DNA from: Luscinia megarhynchos
Taxonomy: Eukaryota > Chordata > Aves > Passeriformes > Turdidae
Reading direction: 5' to 3'
DNA length: 64,000 nucleotides
NCBI GenBank assembly: GCA_034336665.1
Contig: CM067576.1
Location: forward strand, 12,577,385 to 12,641,384
Within the stretch, counting starts at the first letter, position 1. Every line of letters begins with the position of its first letter. Shown piece by piece: positions 13,583 through 54,603 of the stretch. The notes under the pieces were generated by a model that was not told the origin of the DNA, made no database searches, and saw only the letters and a program-made list of their open reading frames with translations. The position numbers and the translations under genes are program-made.

Positions 13583-14874
13583 CTGGGGAAAGCAAAACAA
13601 AACAAAACAAAAAACACCAAAGAATATGCAGATCTGAACATACTCATTTCAGAGACCAATAATGATCATTGCTTTGCTTTTTTAAAGGAAAGGCATGCAG
13701 AGAAAAATTCTACACTACAAAAGACCACCCTCAGTTATCCATCCACCATTCCATCCATCCATCATCCATCCATCCATCCATCCATCCATCCATCCATCCA
13801 TCCATCCATCCATCCATCCATCCATCCATATCTTGCTCAGAATCAGGTAAACACTCATTCAGCAAATTATTCTGCCATCTGTAAGACTTCTCATCACTCT
13901 CTGTAGCATATATGCACCATACATTTCAATTTTGGCCAATCATATAATGCCCAGTAGAAGAACAAGAAAGACCCAAGTCTAGCACAATTTCAATCAGAGC
14001 TGAAAACAAACAGAATCAATGTATTAAAAGGTGGCATTTAACTTGTGGACACTTTACACCAGAGATTTCAACTAGTATATATAACTAAAATGCTTATGAA
14101 TACAAGGTGTTTTGAAAATAGATGAAATTTGGGCCCAAAAGCACCAAAGCAATTCCTGAAGAGGTCGTTTAGACTCTCAAATGACTTAGAAGCCTGAGAA
14201 AGTGGTATGTTTAGGTTTATATGATGATTTCTATTATATTACCACAAAGATGAAGCAAGCCTAGCAAAAAGTATTTTAGAATACTCTTTGGTTTAGAATT
14301 GGCCTCTACTCCTCTGAAGTTTATTAAATGGGTTGGAATTTATTATAAAAGTTAAACCCATATACTGTTGTCCACACTTAGCTTTACAAGTAAATATGAA
14401 TGCTGTAACTGAAGTTACATGGGGTAGCAAATCAAAACTCTAACTAGAAGAATGACAAATCATGGTAAGAAAACCTCTCACATGGTGAAAAGTAGAACTG
14501 TCTTTTACCAATAAAACAAGTACAAAACTAAGCTTATTGTAACACATTATTAGGATGGTTTTACCAAAGGTACAACAGATGATAAATTACCCAGACAAAG
14601 TCTCCCTTTGTCATTGCTAATCAAGTTAATCGAGTTACAACTCGTTAATCAAGGAATAACTCAATAAAAGACAAACTAATGACACTGTAATTATGATAAC
14701 AACGAAGGCTGGCAAGAAAGGCATATGTTCATTAGTATAAAATGTAGCTATACTCACTTCACTTTACACTGAATTAAGTGCTTGGCCTTCTGCTGTAACT
14801 ACAGAAGAGCCAGTGATTCTATCCACAGAGTGGGGCAAATTTATCCCAAAAAGTAATTTAATCTTTCTGCCTAC
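13583..14874 (-). other. TENM2: TENM2 intron before the last exon
   Basis: This is a GT-AG intron of 1,292 bp. It contains the ATCC microsatellite close to the acceptor side and otherwise AT-rich unique DNA. No exon or gene is seen inside. Confidence 0.9.
13739..13829. repeat. (ATCC)n tetranucleotide microsatellite
   Basis: About 22 tandem CATC/ATCC units run here with early interruptions (CACC, ATT, ATC). The long perfect core from 13764 suggests a length-polymorphic locus. It lies about 160 bp inside the intron from the last TENM2 exon. Confidence 0.97.
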
Positions 14875-15005
14875 CTGTCCATTTTCACATGCTTGACTCT
14901 CAGACAGCTCGTATGGTGGTGACACAAAGTACATTTTTGCTCTAGGGAAACCAGGAATGATGTTGCTAAGCTGAAATCCAAACATCACCAACCAGCTCTT
15001 GACAT
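14875..15005 (-). CDS. TENM2: TENM2 coding exon, RHS shell to C-terminal linker
   Basis: This 131-bp exon is bounded by TTTTAG|AT and CAG|GTAGGC. It starts in phase 1, completing an Asp codon, then encodes [14 protein letters not shown] through [10 protein letters not shown] (fragment residues 1622-1664). The segment follows the RHS-associated core and leads into the Tox-GHH-like domain; [12 protein letters not shown] and PPYELSES are teneurin-specific. It joins the next exon in phase 0 at GQ|LITG. Confidence 0.96.
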
Positions 15006-20690
<5,685 letters not shown>

Positions 20691-22909
20691 TTATTCTATT
20701 TTTCTACTTTCTACTATTTCTCTTTTGTTTTTGCACTTCCACCATAATTTTTTTCCTTTTTCCTTACAATCACTCTAAGAACAACAGAAGATATTTTTCT
20801 GTCTTTTCAGCCACTTGCCTTCTATAATTGCTTAGAATTATTATAACTGCTTAGAATTCATCCATTTACTGCATTCTTCATTTATTTTCCAAATACTCAA
20901 TAGATCTTTCAGTTGGGATGGGTTTAAAAATTCTGATCATACAGGCTGGGAAAGTTGGACTTCTACTAGTTTTGAAAGCAAAGGTGCTAAATAATTAGGT
21001 TAAATATTTTCACCCCCTCCCTCTTTTGTTTTTTTAGTTACAATTTTTATTCAAAGTAGACCATGAAGTGTTTTAGTGCCAGATTTATTTATTTATTTAT
21101 TTTAAATAAAAGATAAAAACAGAGGCAAAGGAGAATAAGAATGCCAAATTGGGAGGTTTCTAGTGAGAGTGCTATAATGAGAGATACATAAAGATATTCA
21201 CTGGGAGGTAAGGCATAGAATCCAGGCTAATGTTGTAATCTGATAAAGATTCTTAAGTAATTTAATTGTAGATGCATCATTAATAAAGTAGAAGGTTTTA
21301 AATTAGATATAATTTCAGAGCAATGACTGCTTAAAAAGTATTCATCAATTTCTGGGAATTTGTTCTTTAGCTTATATTTTACAGTGGCTTTGATAATGCA
21401 ACGTTTCCTCTTATCCAAAATTAAACTGTACATCAAACAATATGTAAATTAACCCTGAGCCTTTCTTGAGGACATAAAAGTTATTCTGAGATATATTCAC
21501 TGGCAGGGGTAAACCCAATTCCCACCCCAACCAATTCAGTAGAAATTCAGTTATACAGACACATTTAAAATTAATACAGTTTTATGTTTGTAAAGAAATA
21601 ATTATTTCAAATTATCGCTCATTATCCTAATTTTTTCCATTAATGAAATTAATCTCTTTAACAGTTTGCATTTCCTCAGTGGGCAATTACTAGGAAAAAA
21701 AAGCTCTTTTCTGTAGGTTTTCCCAAAGGTTATCCCAGCAACAACTTGCCCTGCGATTCACAGAAAAGACAGAGTATTTTTTTTAGAACACCTTGGGGCA
21801 AAACAAATCATATTCTGCTCTCCCATTGCAATGAAAATAAAGCCAGGGAAGCCAAACTCAACATCAGTAGTTTCTCAACTAGTTATTCCTGCTTTGTAGG
21901 ATCAACCTTGATGGCAGAGACATTAAAAAACCCTTTTCATCAGCAGGAGAGATCTTTGACTGCTCAAAAACATTTAGCTATAGAATTAAAGGGTTAGTGT
22001 ATGACTGAAATAGCCCAATTTCTTAAGGGTGAGCAGATTTTCTAAAAAGAAAAGTCTTTCAGAAAGATTATGAACTGAATTTTAGCTTTGGGGGTTTTAT
22101 TTGTTTTGGTTTTTCGTAACTTCTGAAGCTTCATAAATCAGTCAGGATTTCTGTGTTTTGTTCACTCCATTACAGTAAGTGCAATAGCAATCTATCTGCA
22201 TGAAGGAAAGTCTGACTCCAGGTATCCTCTCTTCTCTGAAAAACATTATAACAGTTATTTGGTTTTTGCCATGGAAAACAAAATTAGTAGGGTTTTAAAA
22301 ATGATTACACACACAAGAGCTATGCACACATGCCAACATCACTTGGAGATGCACACATGAACATCACCTGCTTGGATAATTCAGTGCCTTCATTTGCATT
22401 TGTAAAATAAAGTAAAACCAGAGACTGTAATTGCAGTATCATATTAATTATATAAAAACCCAAACAGGATGTCTAATTCCCACTCTTCCTGTCACAAGGA
22501 TCATGTCTGCAGATTACTTGACAAACCCTTTCTCTTTTGCTCACTACCCATGTGCAAATCTGGTTTTCCCTCAGCTGAAGTGGCTGTAGGGATGAGTCCT
22601 TTGTGCCTTGGAAAGGTCTGGCCACAGCAATCATTTACATGATGCTGCTCCATAATAAAACCTCTTCAGACAGGAATCTTATCAGGACTTTATCTGAAAC
22701 TACAGCAAGACACTGATTGTGTGGTGCATCAAACAGCAGCAGACAGTGAGTGGGATAAGATAAAGGTGAAGTGCAGCTCCTTTCTCAGGTTCATGAGATG
22801 TGCCCAGGCAGGTGTGCAGATTCCAGTGTGTAGCTGGGATGTGCCTAAAGTGCAGATGGGCAGAGTCTGGGCTCAGGCAGCACCCCTGTGTGAGGACTCA
22901 TACTATCAG

Positions 22910-23140
22910 CCCATACTTTGGGTTGGAAGGGATCTGTGAATCACCCAGTACAACCCCTCTGCACTGAGCAGGGACATCTTCAACTGCAACAGGTTGTGCA
23001 GAGCCCTGCCAACCTCACCTTCAATGCTTCCAGGAATGAAGCATCAACCTCTGCTTTGGGCAGCCTGTGCTGTGCCTCATCACATCACCACAAAAAACTT
23101 CTGTATACACCTTGTCCTGTCACAACAGACCCTAAAAAAA
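22910..23140 (-). mobile_element. CR1 LINE 3' fragment
   Basis: TTTGGGTTGGAAGGGATCTG, then CAACCCCTCTGCACTGAGCAGGGACATCTTCAAC, then a GGCAGCCTGTGC...CTCATCACATCACC block, follow the avian CR1 3' end read in reverse complement. Divergence is considerable. Confidence 0.7.
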
Positions 23141-24629
23141 TGTCTGTCCCCATATTTTTATGAGCCCCCTTTCACTTTTGAAGCACAATGGCATGGGCTC
23201 CAGCAGATATTGCTCAGAGTACTATGAGTAAAGTCCTCAGCCAACAGGTCAGTCCCAAAGAATGCCCATCCCTCCACTCACTGATTGTGAGCTGGGGCTC
23301 CAGGAGGTGGCCCTGGTTCTCTGTCAGCTCTGCAGCAGTGCCCTGCTCTGTCTCACTATGTGCCACAGCTGCCCCTGCCTGCCACCTGCTCCCCACAGCG
23401 TTCCAGCACACTTGCTCTGCTTCCTTCACTAAACAATTTATAAAGATGAATTAGAATAAAATGAGATGCAAATCAATTCTATGCTTTCTCCCTCGTTTTC
23501 AAATTTCATTTTCAGTCCACTCAACCTGTGATAATCTCATAGTGATTTTCATTTAAAATAGCTAAATGGATATGTGATTATTGTTACAGGAACTAACACC
23601 AGACAATTAAATGCTGAGGTGTTGCTAGATAAAGCATTGTTTTGATTTGGATAAACATGATGCAAGAAAACCTATCTCATGCAAGGTTTCAGCACTAAGA
23701 TGTATTCAGCTAATTACCACAAGTACGTCTATTAAATTTTTAGCATTGAGATTTAGGATTACTGCAATTTCATTTCAGCATTCTATTTACTTTTATTTTG
23801 AACAACACCTAGTCAAAATACAGAGCTGATCCATTTTCCACTTCCAGTCAACTGCTGCGGGTCAACACATCAAAAATCAATTACACAGCCATGAAGTTTA
23901 GTAATTAAGGATTAGCTGCTAATCTCATTCAATTTTTTTTTGTCTAACCTTTCCGCTTTTCCCCAATAAGTACATTCTGAGCATTTGTGAGAATAAGGGA
24001 AGGCTTGTTAACTCAACACTGGGAATTATAATGCTAAGAATAGGAAAATATAAAAAATTAACATCCAAGTCATTATTTTTTTTTGTAAATCATGACATAA
24101 TTGCTTACATATATTGCATTTACTACGTTACCCTGAACAGTATGTCGTGTTCAGTGATGTTGAAAGAATTGCTAAAAGAATGAGGACTTGATCAGCACTA
24201 CATTTGTTTTCTGCCCAGTATCTCAAATCCTTTCCAAAACTGCACATACTGAAGTAGTCCAGTCAAAAAAATCAGTGAAAATCAGGCCAGCAAAGCACAG
24301 AATGGGATTAATCCAGCTGCAGCCGATCTTTAATTTGGCTGGGGATGGATTACATGACCTGACTGTCTTCCTTATCCTGTGCTTATGATTTTGTAATTAT
24401 GGCAATTATTTTCCAATTGTGCCATTTGGGAAAGGGAATAAACACAACATGCCTGTCTCAGTGAGTCTGTAGGGGGATTTTACAGCAGCAGAATGCTGCA
24501 GTTGTGTTTGCTCCCCAGCAGCAGCTGGGGTAAGTCTGCCCTGGCAGTTTTACAAGTGGTGAGTGCTCAGATTCTCAGCCCCTTGAGAGGCAGAGTGTTT
24601 TTCAGCAACAGGGCAATGAAGCTGGGAGA

Positions 24630-25040
24630 GGCTCTAGAATATATCTTTTGAGGAGCGGCTGAGGGAGCTGGGGTGTTTAATCTGCAGAAAAGTTGGTTTG
24701 GAGGGACCTAACTGCCCTCTACAAGTTCCTGAAAGGAGTTAGCAAGTGGGGGTCAGTCTTTTCTGTCACATCTCAGACAAAAGGACAAGAAGAAATGGCC
24801 TGAAGTTGCACCAGAGGAGGTTCATATTAGATATTTGAACAACTTTTTTCACTGGAAGAGTGTTCATGCATTGGAGTAAGTTGCCCAGGAAGGTGGTGGA
24901 GTGACCATGTTCAAGGTGGATGTGTTCAAGAGGCATTGGGATACGGCATTTCGGGATATGGCTTATGGTGGGACTGGGGTAATGATTGGACTAAATGATC
25001 TTGAAGGTCTCTTCCAACTGATGATTCTGTGATTCTGTAA
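24630..25040 (+). mobile_element. CR1 LINE 3' end with terminal ATTCTGTG repeats
   Basis: In order: GAGGAGCGGCTGAGGGAGCTG, TACAAGTTCCTGAAAGGAG, GACAAGAAGAAATGGCCTGA, GTTGCCCAGGAAGGTGGTGGAG, TCTTCCAACTGATGATTCTG and a terminal GATTCTGTGATTCTGTAATATTCT. These are hallmarks of a CR1 3' end, sense on the plus strand and antisense to TENM2. It is 5'-truncated, as usual for CR1. Confidence 0.88.
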
Positions 25041-25277
25041 TATTCTAGGTATTTTTACCAATCTCTTTTGGAATACTTTTAGTAACGAAGCTCTATAGCT
25101 GATTCCAGCAGGTGATCCCATGCAGCCAACTGTGCTCTCAAACAGTGTCACACCAAAGACAATCCCAGAGTTTTACATTTTTAAAAGGTAAAAGTATTAT
25201 TCTTCAAAATAAAAAAATAAAATAATTTTCTGCCCAAAGAAGAAAAGGTGATTATTGCAACAACAGGTTCTACTTAC

Positions 25278-25513
25278 CCTGAGCTTTCTTCCAAACACCG
25301 TCACTTTGCCTTTAATCTGCTCCTTCCTCAGGCGCCATTCAATTGAGTTTAAACCATTTTCCATGGGTAGAGAAATATTACATCGTCCTATGGTGGGAGT
25401 CACAGTCCCAGCCAGGACATGAGGTTCGCTGTGAAAGCTAATGCTCATGCCATTGGCATACATCACTCTCAAAGTACCATTATTACAGAGCTGGTAGCTG
25501 TTCCTCACTTGAT
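25278..25513 (-). CDS. TENM2: TENM2 YD-shell exon
   Basis: This 236-bp exon is bounded by GCTGTAG|ATCAAGTG and CTCAGG|GTAAGT. It completes an Asp codon, then encodes [18 protein letters not shown] through VFGRKLR (fragment residues 906-983). [13 protein letters not shown] and [15 protein letters not shown] are YD-shell strands; NNGT and NIS are N-glycosylation sequons. Joins at VVQ(D)|QVRN and KLR|VHGRN keep the frame. Confidence 0.96.
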
Positions 25514-36610
<11,097 letters not shown>

Positions 36611-37359
36611 TTAGAGAAAAAGAAAGCATAAAACAGAAACAGCTGAGCAGTCTAGAAACTTCACAGGCTTTCAGAGCTTGGCTACTCATCAGGCACAGAA
36701 AGATCTGGAAAGAAAGTCTGACACCTTTGTACAGAGGTGAGGTCTGAAGGACCATCACCTGAGACCTGACTTGATTAGGGCCTGGTCAGTGTTCAGAGGG
36801 ATTGTAATTTTAAATCTCACTCATCCTTCTACACTGAACCTTGCACAGCAGAGCCCAATAAGCCAGAGCTGCACAGCAGTCTTCCCTCTTGATCTCTTTA
36901 GCCCTTTAGATCTGCTCCAGGTCAATTCTCTTCAGCTTATCTGTTTCCCTCCTCCCCGCTACCTGCTTTAACTTCCTTTGGAAGCAGAAGTCATAGGAGT
37001 AAAATCAAAGAATCAGTTTCTGAGTTACTTAGATTACACCACAAGATTTGTGAGGACTTGTATAAATAGGAGGCAGAGGCATAACAAATTTATTTCTAAA
37101 GCAAATTTGTTCTCATTCATTCTTACATAGAATCTCATTTGCAGCAGATGAAGTTGGTTATATAACTAAAACCAGAGACCCCAAGTGTCTGACTTTAACT
37201 CCAAACCTTCTGTTATTGAAAAACTGGTCTTCAGTTTGTGATTGGAATGGGCGCTCATATGGAAAGCTACTTCTCTTCTGAAATATATGTTTTTTGACAG
37301 CTTGTCACATTTTGGAACTACTTTAGCAAATCATCTGCAAATTGAGAAATGTCAATCTT

Positions 37360-37402
37360 CACTATATATATATCTATGTATATACATTCACACACACAGA
37401 AC
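37360..37402. repeat. (TA)n/(CA)n microsatellite
   Basis: ATATATATATATC is followed by TATGTATATACATTCACACACACAG. This is a short impure dinucleotide repeat. Confidence 0.8.
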
Positions 37403-38035
37403 TGCAGAGCAGAAATATTTTCAAAATCTTGCCTGGCTAGTTTTACTCAGTTTATTTGGATTTTAAGCATGATGTGAATTTTTCCAGCCTTTGGAGCCTA
37501 TGGGTGAGCATAAATAAGGTCAATGGTGGTTTCAAAGCATAGAAGACAAATGAAGACAGGGAGAAAAAAGATGAAGGTTACTTACCAGTAACCAGAGATA
37601 TTTGCCTCCAAATATCCACACTCCTAGTTTCATGTGGCAAAAGTGCCCATCTCCAAGAGTGAGGATACACAGAGGTAAGTTATGATGGACATAAGCCAGT
37701 TCTTGATCAGAATCGCTGAAACTATAATAAAGCCACTTTCGGCAGATGGATCCATCGGCACACCAAGATAACTGTGGTTATGTGGTCATGACCAGATTTG
37801 GAGGAATGAGGAGGCCCCAAAATATCACTTTCTACAGTTATTTTCCTCTATGCCAGTCTTTGACATGCCACGGGTTTAGGTCAATAATGGTTTGTTCTAA
37901 GACTGTAGAAAGTAGGAAGGAGATTGGTTGGATCACAATTCAGAAGGCAGAGGCAATACCATCTGCTGAAGTCTAGGAGTGTAGAAATTAGAGATGAAGA
38001 AATACAATAAACAAAAAAATATTTGGCAGGTTTAT

Positions 38036-38170
38036 TTCATGCATGGATCTCAGAGTACTTTAAAAAGATGGGTGTAGCACCCATTTTACAGAGGAGGAAA
38101 CTGAGGCACAGAGAGGTTAAGTGGTGTAGACAAAGTTATGCAGGGAAACTAGTGACATGCTTGAGATTAA
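38036..38170. mobile_element. Candidate ancient CORE-SINE (MIR-like)
   Basis: CCCATTTTACAGAGGAGGAA followed by ACTGAGGCACAGAGAGGTTAAG is nearly identical to the central region of MIR/CORE-SINE elements known from mammals and, at low copy number, from other amniotes. Flanking similarity to the tRNA-like head and LINE-like tail is weak, so limits are approximate. Confidence 0.55.
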
Positions 38171-40407
38171 AACACAATCTCATTATTCTCCAAGTTCCTC
38201 TCCTTATCTTCAGCAGCAGACTGCACTTCTTCACTACGCCCTTATCACATTCCTTCTCATCCCTCCAAAATAATGCTCAATCTTCTTTGCAACATAGAAA
38301 AATAGTTCTTTCCACTTTAGAGATTCCTCCAATCTCTCAGGTATCTGAGCCATACAAACACCTGCACGTTTGTCACTGCTTCAAAACTCTGCTCTGCTCT
38401 CCCCTTACTCTGAAGAACACACTCCGCTGTGGCACTGGGGTTGTGCTACACTTCACAAACACACCCAAACTTAGCTTGGGGCTGCCCTGCAGCTGGTGCC
38501 TTTGCATGGCCCTTCTGAAAGAAGGCACATCCCCACCCTGGCCAAATGGGACCTGAGGCACAGGAGCTGGGCTCACACTGCTGCTTGGACCTGGAACCGA
38601 GGGTCCTGCTGGACTCCGTGCTGAGAGCTGCTCACACAGTGCTCAGGGGAGCAGCAGCCACCCCGCAGGAATGGAAGGATCTCTCTTGTTTTCACACATG
38701 GTTTTGCCAGCCTGTGCCCACCCTGCCTCCCCTCAGCCAGCCCTAGGTGTGCCCTGCTGCTACCAGGATGGGAAAATACATGAGTCAGGGTAAAGAGCAA
38801 TGGCAGAACATGGGATATTGTCCTCTCCTCTCCTCTCCTGCAGTCATGATGCATCCATGGAGCTCACCCTGCCTTTCTCCTCTGGAATCTCCCCCAGGGC
38901 AGTTGTGCCAGGGAGTCAGGCACAGGCTTCGGCTCCAGATGAGACAGCAGCTTGCTGGAGCTGCAGACCTGTTCCATACTCCCTCCCTCTTTCCTGAACT
39001 AGGTAAGAGAACAGATAGCGGAAGATTCTAAGCAAATTTTTGAGGGAATTTGTCAGAAAATGACTACTGGAAGGTAACATGCACTCACTGTGCTCCCAAA
39101 GAATCAATGAGACTATTACCTCAAACAGGGATTTGTTTTATAAATAAGTACTCAATATTTCTCAAACTGGCATCTGAGCAATTAAAGACCTCTGCCTCTC
39201 TTTTCTCCATGCTGTTGAAATCTTTCACTTGAATTATAGGAGGCCAAGGATTGTACCTTGTTTTAAAAGATTTTCCATGGCATTCAGTGTTCTCAGAGCC
39301 TCCAGCCCCCTGAGTGAATGTGTGGCCACCACCACCCTCACTCTGCTCTCTGAGGGAGCCTGGGGCCTGGCAGCAAGTGCAGCTCATTCTCCCTGTTCTT
39401 CTCACAGGTGCATCAAATTCTTTTTCAACAGCAGCTTTTCTTTAAGTTTAACCAAAAGAGAAGCTGTCCAGAGCAAATCTCTAAACAGATAAAAAATGAA
39501 CTAGGCTTAGTTGAAGCAAATGAGGTTTCAGCATCACCAATAATCATTAGCAAATTGTGGATTAATTCACCCAGATAACAGTAGTTAGGGGTGTTACTAT
39601 GCCAAAATGTATTGTTCATGGGAAATGATCCTGTTTAGTCCAGACCATCTATTGCATCAACTTGTATCACAGAAATGGAAAGTATGGTTTTAAAAGGGTA
39701 ATGCACAGGACACTATGAAACAGATTACAAGAGCTTGTCTTGTTCTTGCCCTTGCTTTTCTCCAGGGTGAACATCCTCCCTGTCCCAGGTGAGGCATGAA
39801 AGGATGCACAAGTGTTTCCTATGCTGCAGCCATCCAGAAGATCTAGTGCTCTCCTCCTGACATCCAGGAGGGTAATGCCTCCCTCCTGAATCTCACAGTG
39901 ACTGCTTCTAGTGGCTGCACACAGCCAGTCCCACAGGTTGGCTATTAAATGTGTTTGGCAAAAGAAATATAAACTAAATTATGGCAAAGGACAGCGGGTG
40001 CAGAAAATCATTAATGGCCAGAAAATGAGTTTTTGACCTATATGCAGTCATTAGTGCTTTTGTGAACCTTTCTGGCATTTGTGAAAATGCTGTTGTAGTT
40101 TACCTTGACCATTTCAACCAATTATATACAGCAGGAAAAGGTGTTTTCTAGATGTTAGCTTGGGGTTCATTATACTTGCAATTTATTCAAAATTTCTAAT
40201 TACTGTCAGAACTTTTTGGCTGCTTTTTGACTGCATTTTGTAATTGCTAATGCTTATCATATTCGTAACACACAATTAGCACATAAAAATGTTTCTATAT
40301 ATGGTACATGAAGAACATAACATTACACAAGAAGCACAATACAAAAAGCAAACACAATGAAGCAAACAAACCATATCAAATTATATGGGAAAGAGCTCAT
40401 GTCTTAC

Positions 40408-40428
40408 CTATGTTTAAACTCTTTATTT
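40408..40428 (-). CDS. TENM2: TENM2 21-bp microexon, NKEFKH(S) propeller insert
   Basis: The exon is AAATAAAGAG...CATAG, bounded by CTATAAAG and GTAAGACATG. Its first base completes an Arg codon with AG from the upstream exon. It then encodes NKEFKH, and its last two bases (AG) join C of the next exon to give Ser. Skipping gives AG+C, also Ser, so inclusion adds exactly seven residues (R-NKEFKH) in frame. A long pyrimidine tract (TGTTCTTTTTTCTTCTGTTCCC) and a CTAAC branch-point-like element sit upstream. In other vertebrates this alternatively spliced beta-propeller insert modulates teneurin-2 binding to latrophilins. It was found by splice-phase reasoning, since it is far too short for an open-frame search. 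Confidence 0.93.
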
Positions 40429-46405
<5,977 letters not shown>

Positions 46406-46673
46406 CTACAGCATCTGACAACCCATAAACCTTCTGACCATAGGCATCTGTTTTGTCCCAGATAAACGTATATGCCAAGTTGGGAGATGCCTGAAATGAT
46501 TTTTGGAACAAATGCCCTTCTACTGCTACCATCAAATGAACTTTGATCAGATTCAGTGGCACAAGTGTCTGAGTCATGATGATCTTCAGTAAGGATTTGT
46601 ATCCAGCAGTCCGGGAACTCAGGTAGCTGAGCTTGATACTAGAGCCAGGGATCTCAATTTCTTCATGGAGAAC
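46406..46673 (-). CDS. TENM2: TENM2 FN-plug exon
   Basis: This 268-bp exon is bounded by TGCCCAG|GTTCTC and GCTGTAG|GTAAGT. Its 89 codons (fragment residues 198-286) run [18 protein letters not shown] to [39 protein letters not shown] and [18 protein letters not shown] are conserved teneurin segments in the plug region. It leaves one base of a split Val codon that the next exon completes. Confidence 0.97.
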
Positions 46674-53590
<6,917 letters not shown>

Positions 53591-53801
53591 CTGCTGTTGA
53601 AGGGGTTCTCTCCGGGGATGATGTGGGTGCTGTCCTTGCCCACGAGCAGCTTGATGCGGTCGTAGAAGGAGCGGACGGCGGCCGCGCCGGCGTGGCTCTG
53701 CTGGATGATGTCCAGCGGGTCCCGCGAGCCCCGGCACAGCAGGCTGTTCTGGCAGGTGGCCTGCAGGCAGCAGTCGGGGTCCAGGCAGTCCACCAGGCCA
53801 T
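53591..53801 (-). CDS. TENM2: TENM2 cysteine-rich linker exon (first TENM2 exon in window)
   Basis: This 211-bp exon is bounded by ACCTTTCAG|ATGGCC and AACAGCAG|GTGAGA. It completes an Asp codon, then encodes [16 protein letters not shown] through [13 protein letters not shown] (fragment residues 1-69) and leaves AG. The Cys-rich DCLDPDCC segment follows the EGF repeats; [20 protein letters not shown] is typical of TENM2. Using the inner donor gives [11 protein letters not shown], the expected protein. Using the outer copy would read AGG TGA, a stop. An alanine-rich HAGAAAV stretch differs from the mammalian sequence as I recall it. The exon is strikingly GC-rich against AT-rich introns. Confidence 0.96.
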
Positions 53802-53984
53802 CTGAAAGGTAACAGGCACTGAGATCCAGCACAGAGCTGTGGAGCAATAACAGCCATGGAAAGGCGCTGGGAAGAGCTGTTAAAGTTCACTCTTATACCA
53901 TCCCTGCGCCCTAAACTTGTGTCTAGGGTTGCAATACAGGATGTGACCAGAAATGTGGATTCTATCACCATCTGTTGAAGTCAG

Positions 53985-54603
53985 GTGTGGCAGTGATCCT
54001 TATCTCCATGGCACATAATATCTGCTAATGGGCCATCTGTAAAACCAGAGGGAGCAATCATCTTTATCTTTTCTACAACCCATCCTCCCTCCAGGAAGAT
54101 ATCATCTGCTGCTGGCCCATTCAGTCCCACTGGGTGACTGATAAAATTACATCATCCCACTGGGAGATGCTCCAGCCAGGAGGAGGAGCCAAGCCTTTCC
54201 TACCAAGATTTTGGACACCAAGGTACCTTCTTTCCACTGGATTCCAGAGGAAAGCTGGACCTTTCCACATCATCCCTGGACCTTCAGAGAAAACTGCACC
54301 TTCTACAGGAGCACTGCTCCAACTGAACCACATCTGCCACTGCAGGAGGATGCAGCACAATTTAATGGGACTGCTGCCAACACCCTGGCTGACTGACGGG
54401 GTGTCAGGTTGTATTCTGACTCTGTCAGTGTTTTGGGATTGTTCTTTGTAATACTGTATTTCTATTTTGGTTTTCCTAGTAAAGAAACTTTATTCCTAAT
54501 TCCCATATCTTTGCCTGAGAGCCCCTTAATTTCAAAATTATTATAATAATTTCAAACAGAGGCTCCTGCCTTTCTTAGCAGACACCTGTCCTCCAAACCA
54601 GGA
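53985..54603 (+). mobile_element. LTR of an avian endogenous retrovirus
   Basis: GCAATCATCTTTATCTTTTC, ACCCATCCTCCCTCCAGGAAGA, GGGACTGCTGCCAACACCCTGG, GGGGTGTCAGGTTGTATTCTGA, TTTTGGGATTGTTCTTTGTAAT, TTCCCATATCTTTGCCTGAG and CTTTCTTAGCAGACACCTGTCC occur in this order, matching an LTR I associate with songbird genomes. No coding domains are present. The left end is approximate. It sits about 180 bp upstream of the TENM2 exon at 53591-53801 and is antisense to the gene. Confidence 0.62.

Noticed and set aside
13669..13884. Open frame with repeated SIHP residues
   Set aside because: It is a translation of the ATCC microsatellite.
14620..14660. Palindrome-like TTAATCGAGTTACAACTCGTTAATC
   Set aside because: The inverted repeat is short and imperfect and sits in plain intron sequence; it looks like chance.
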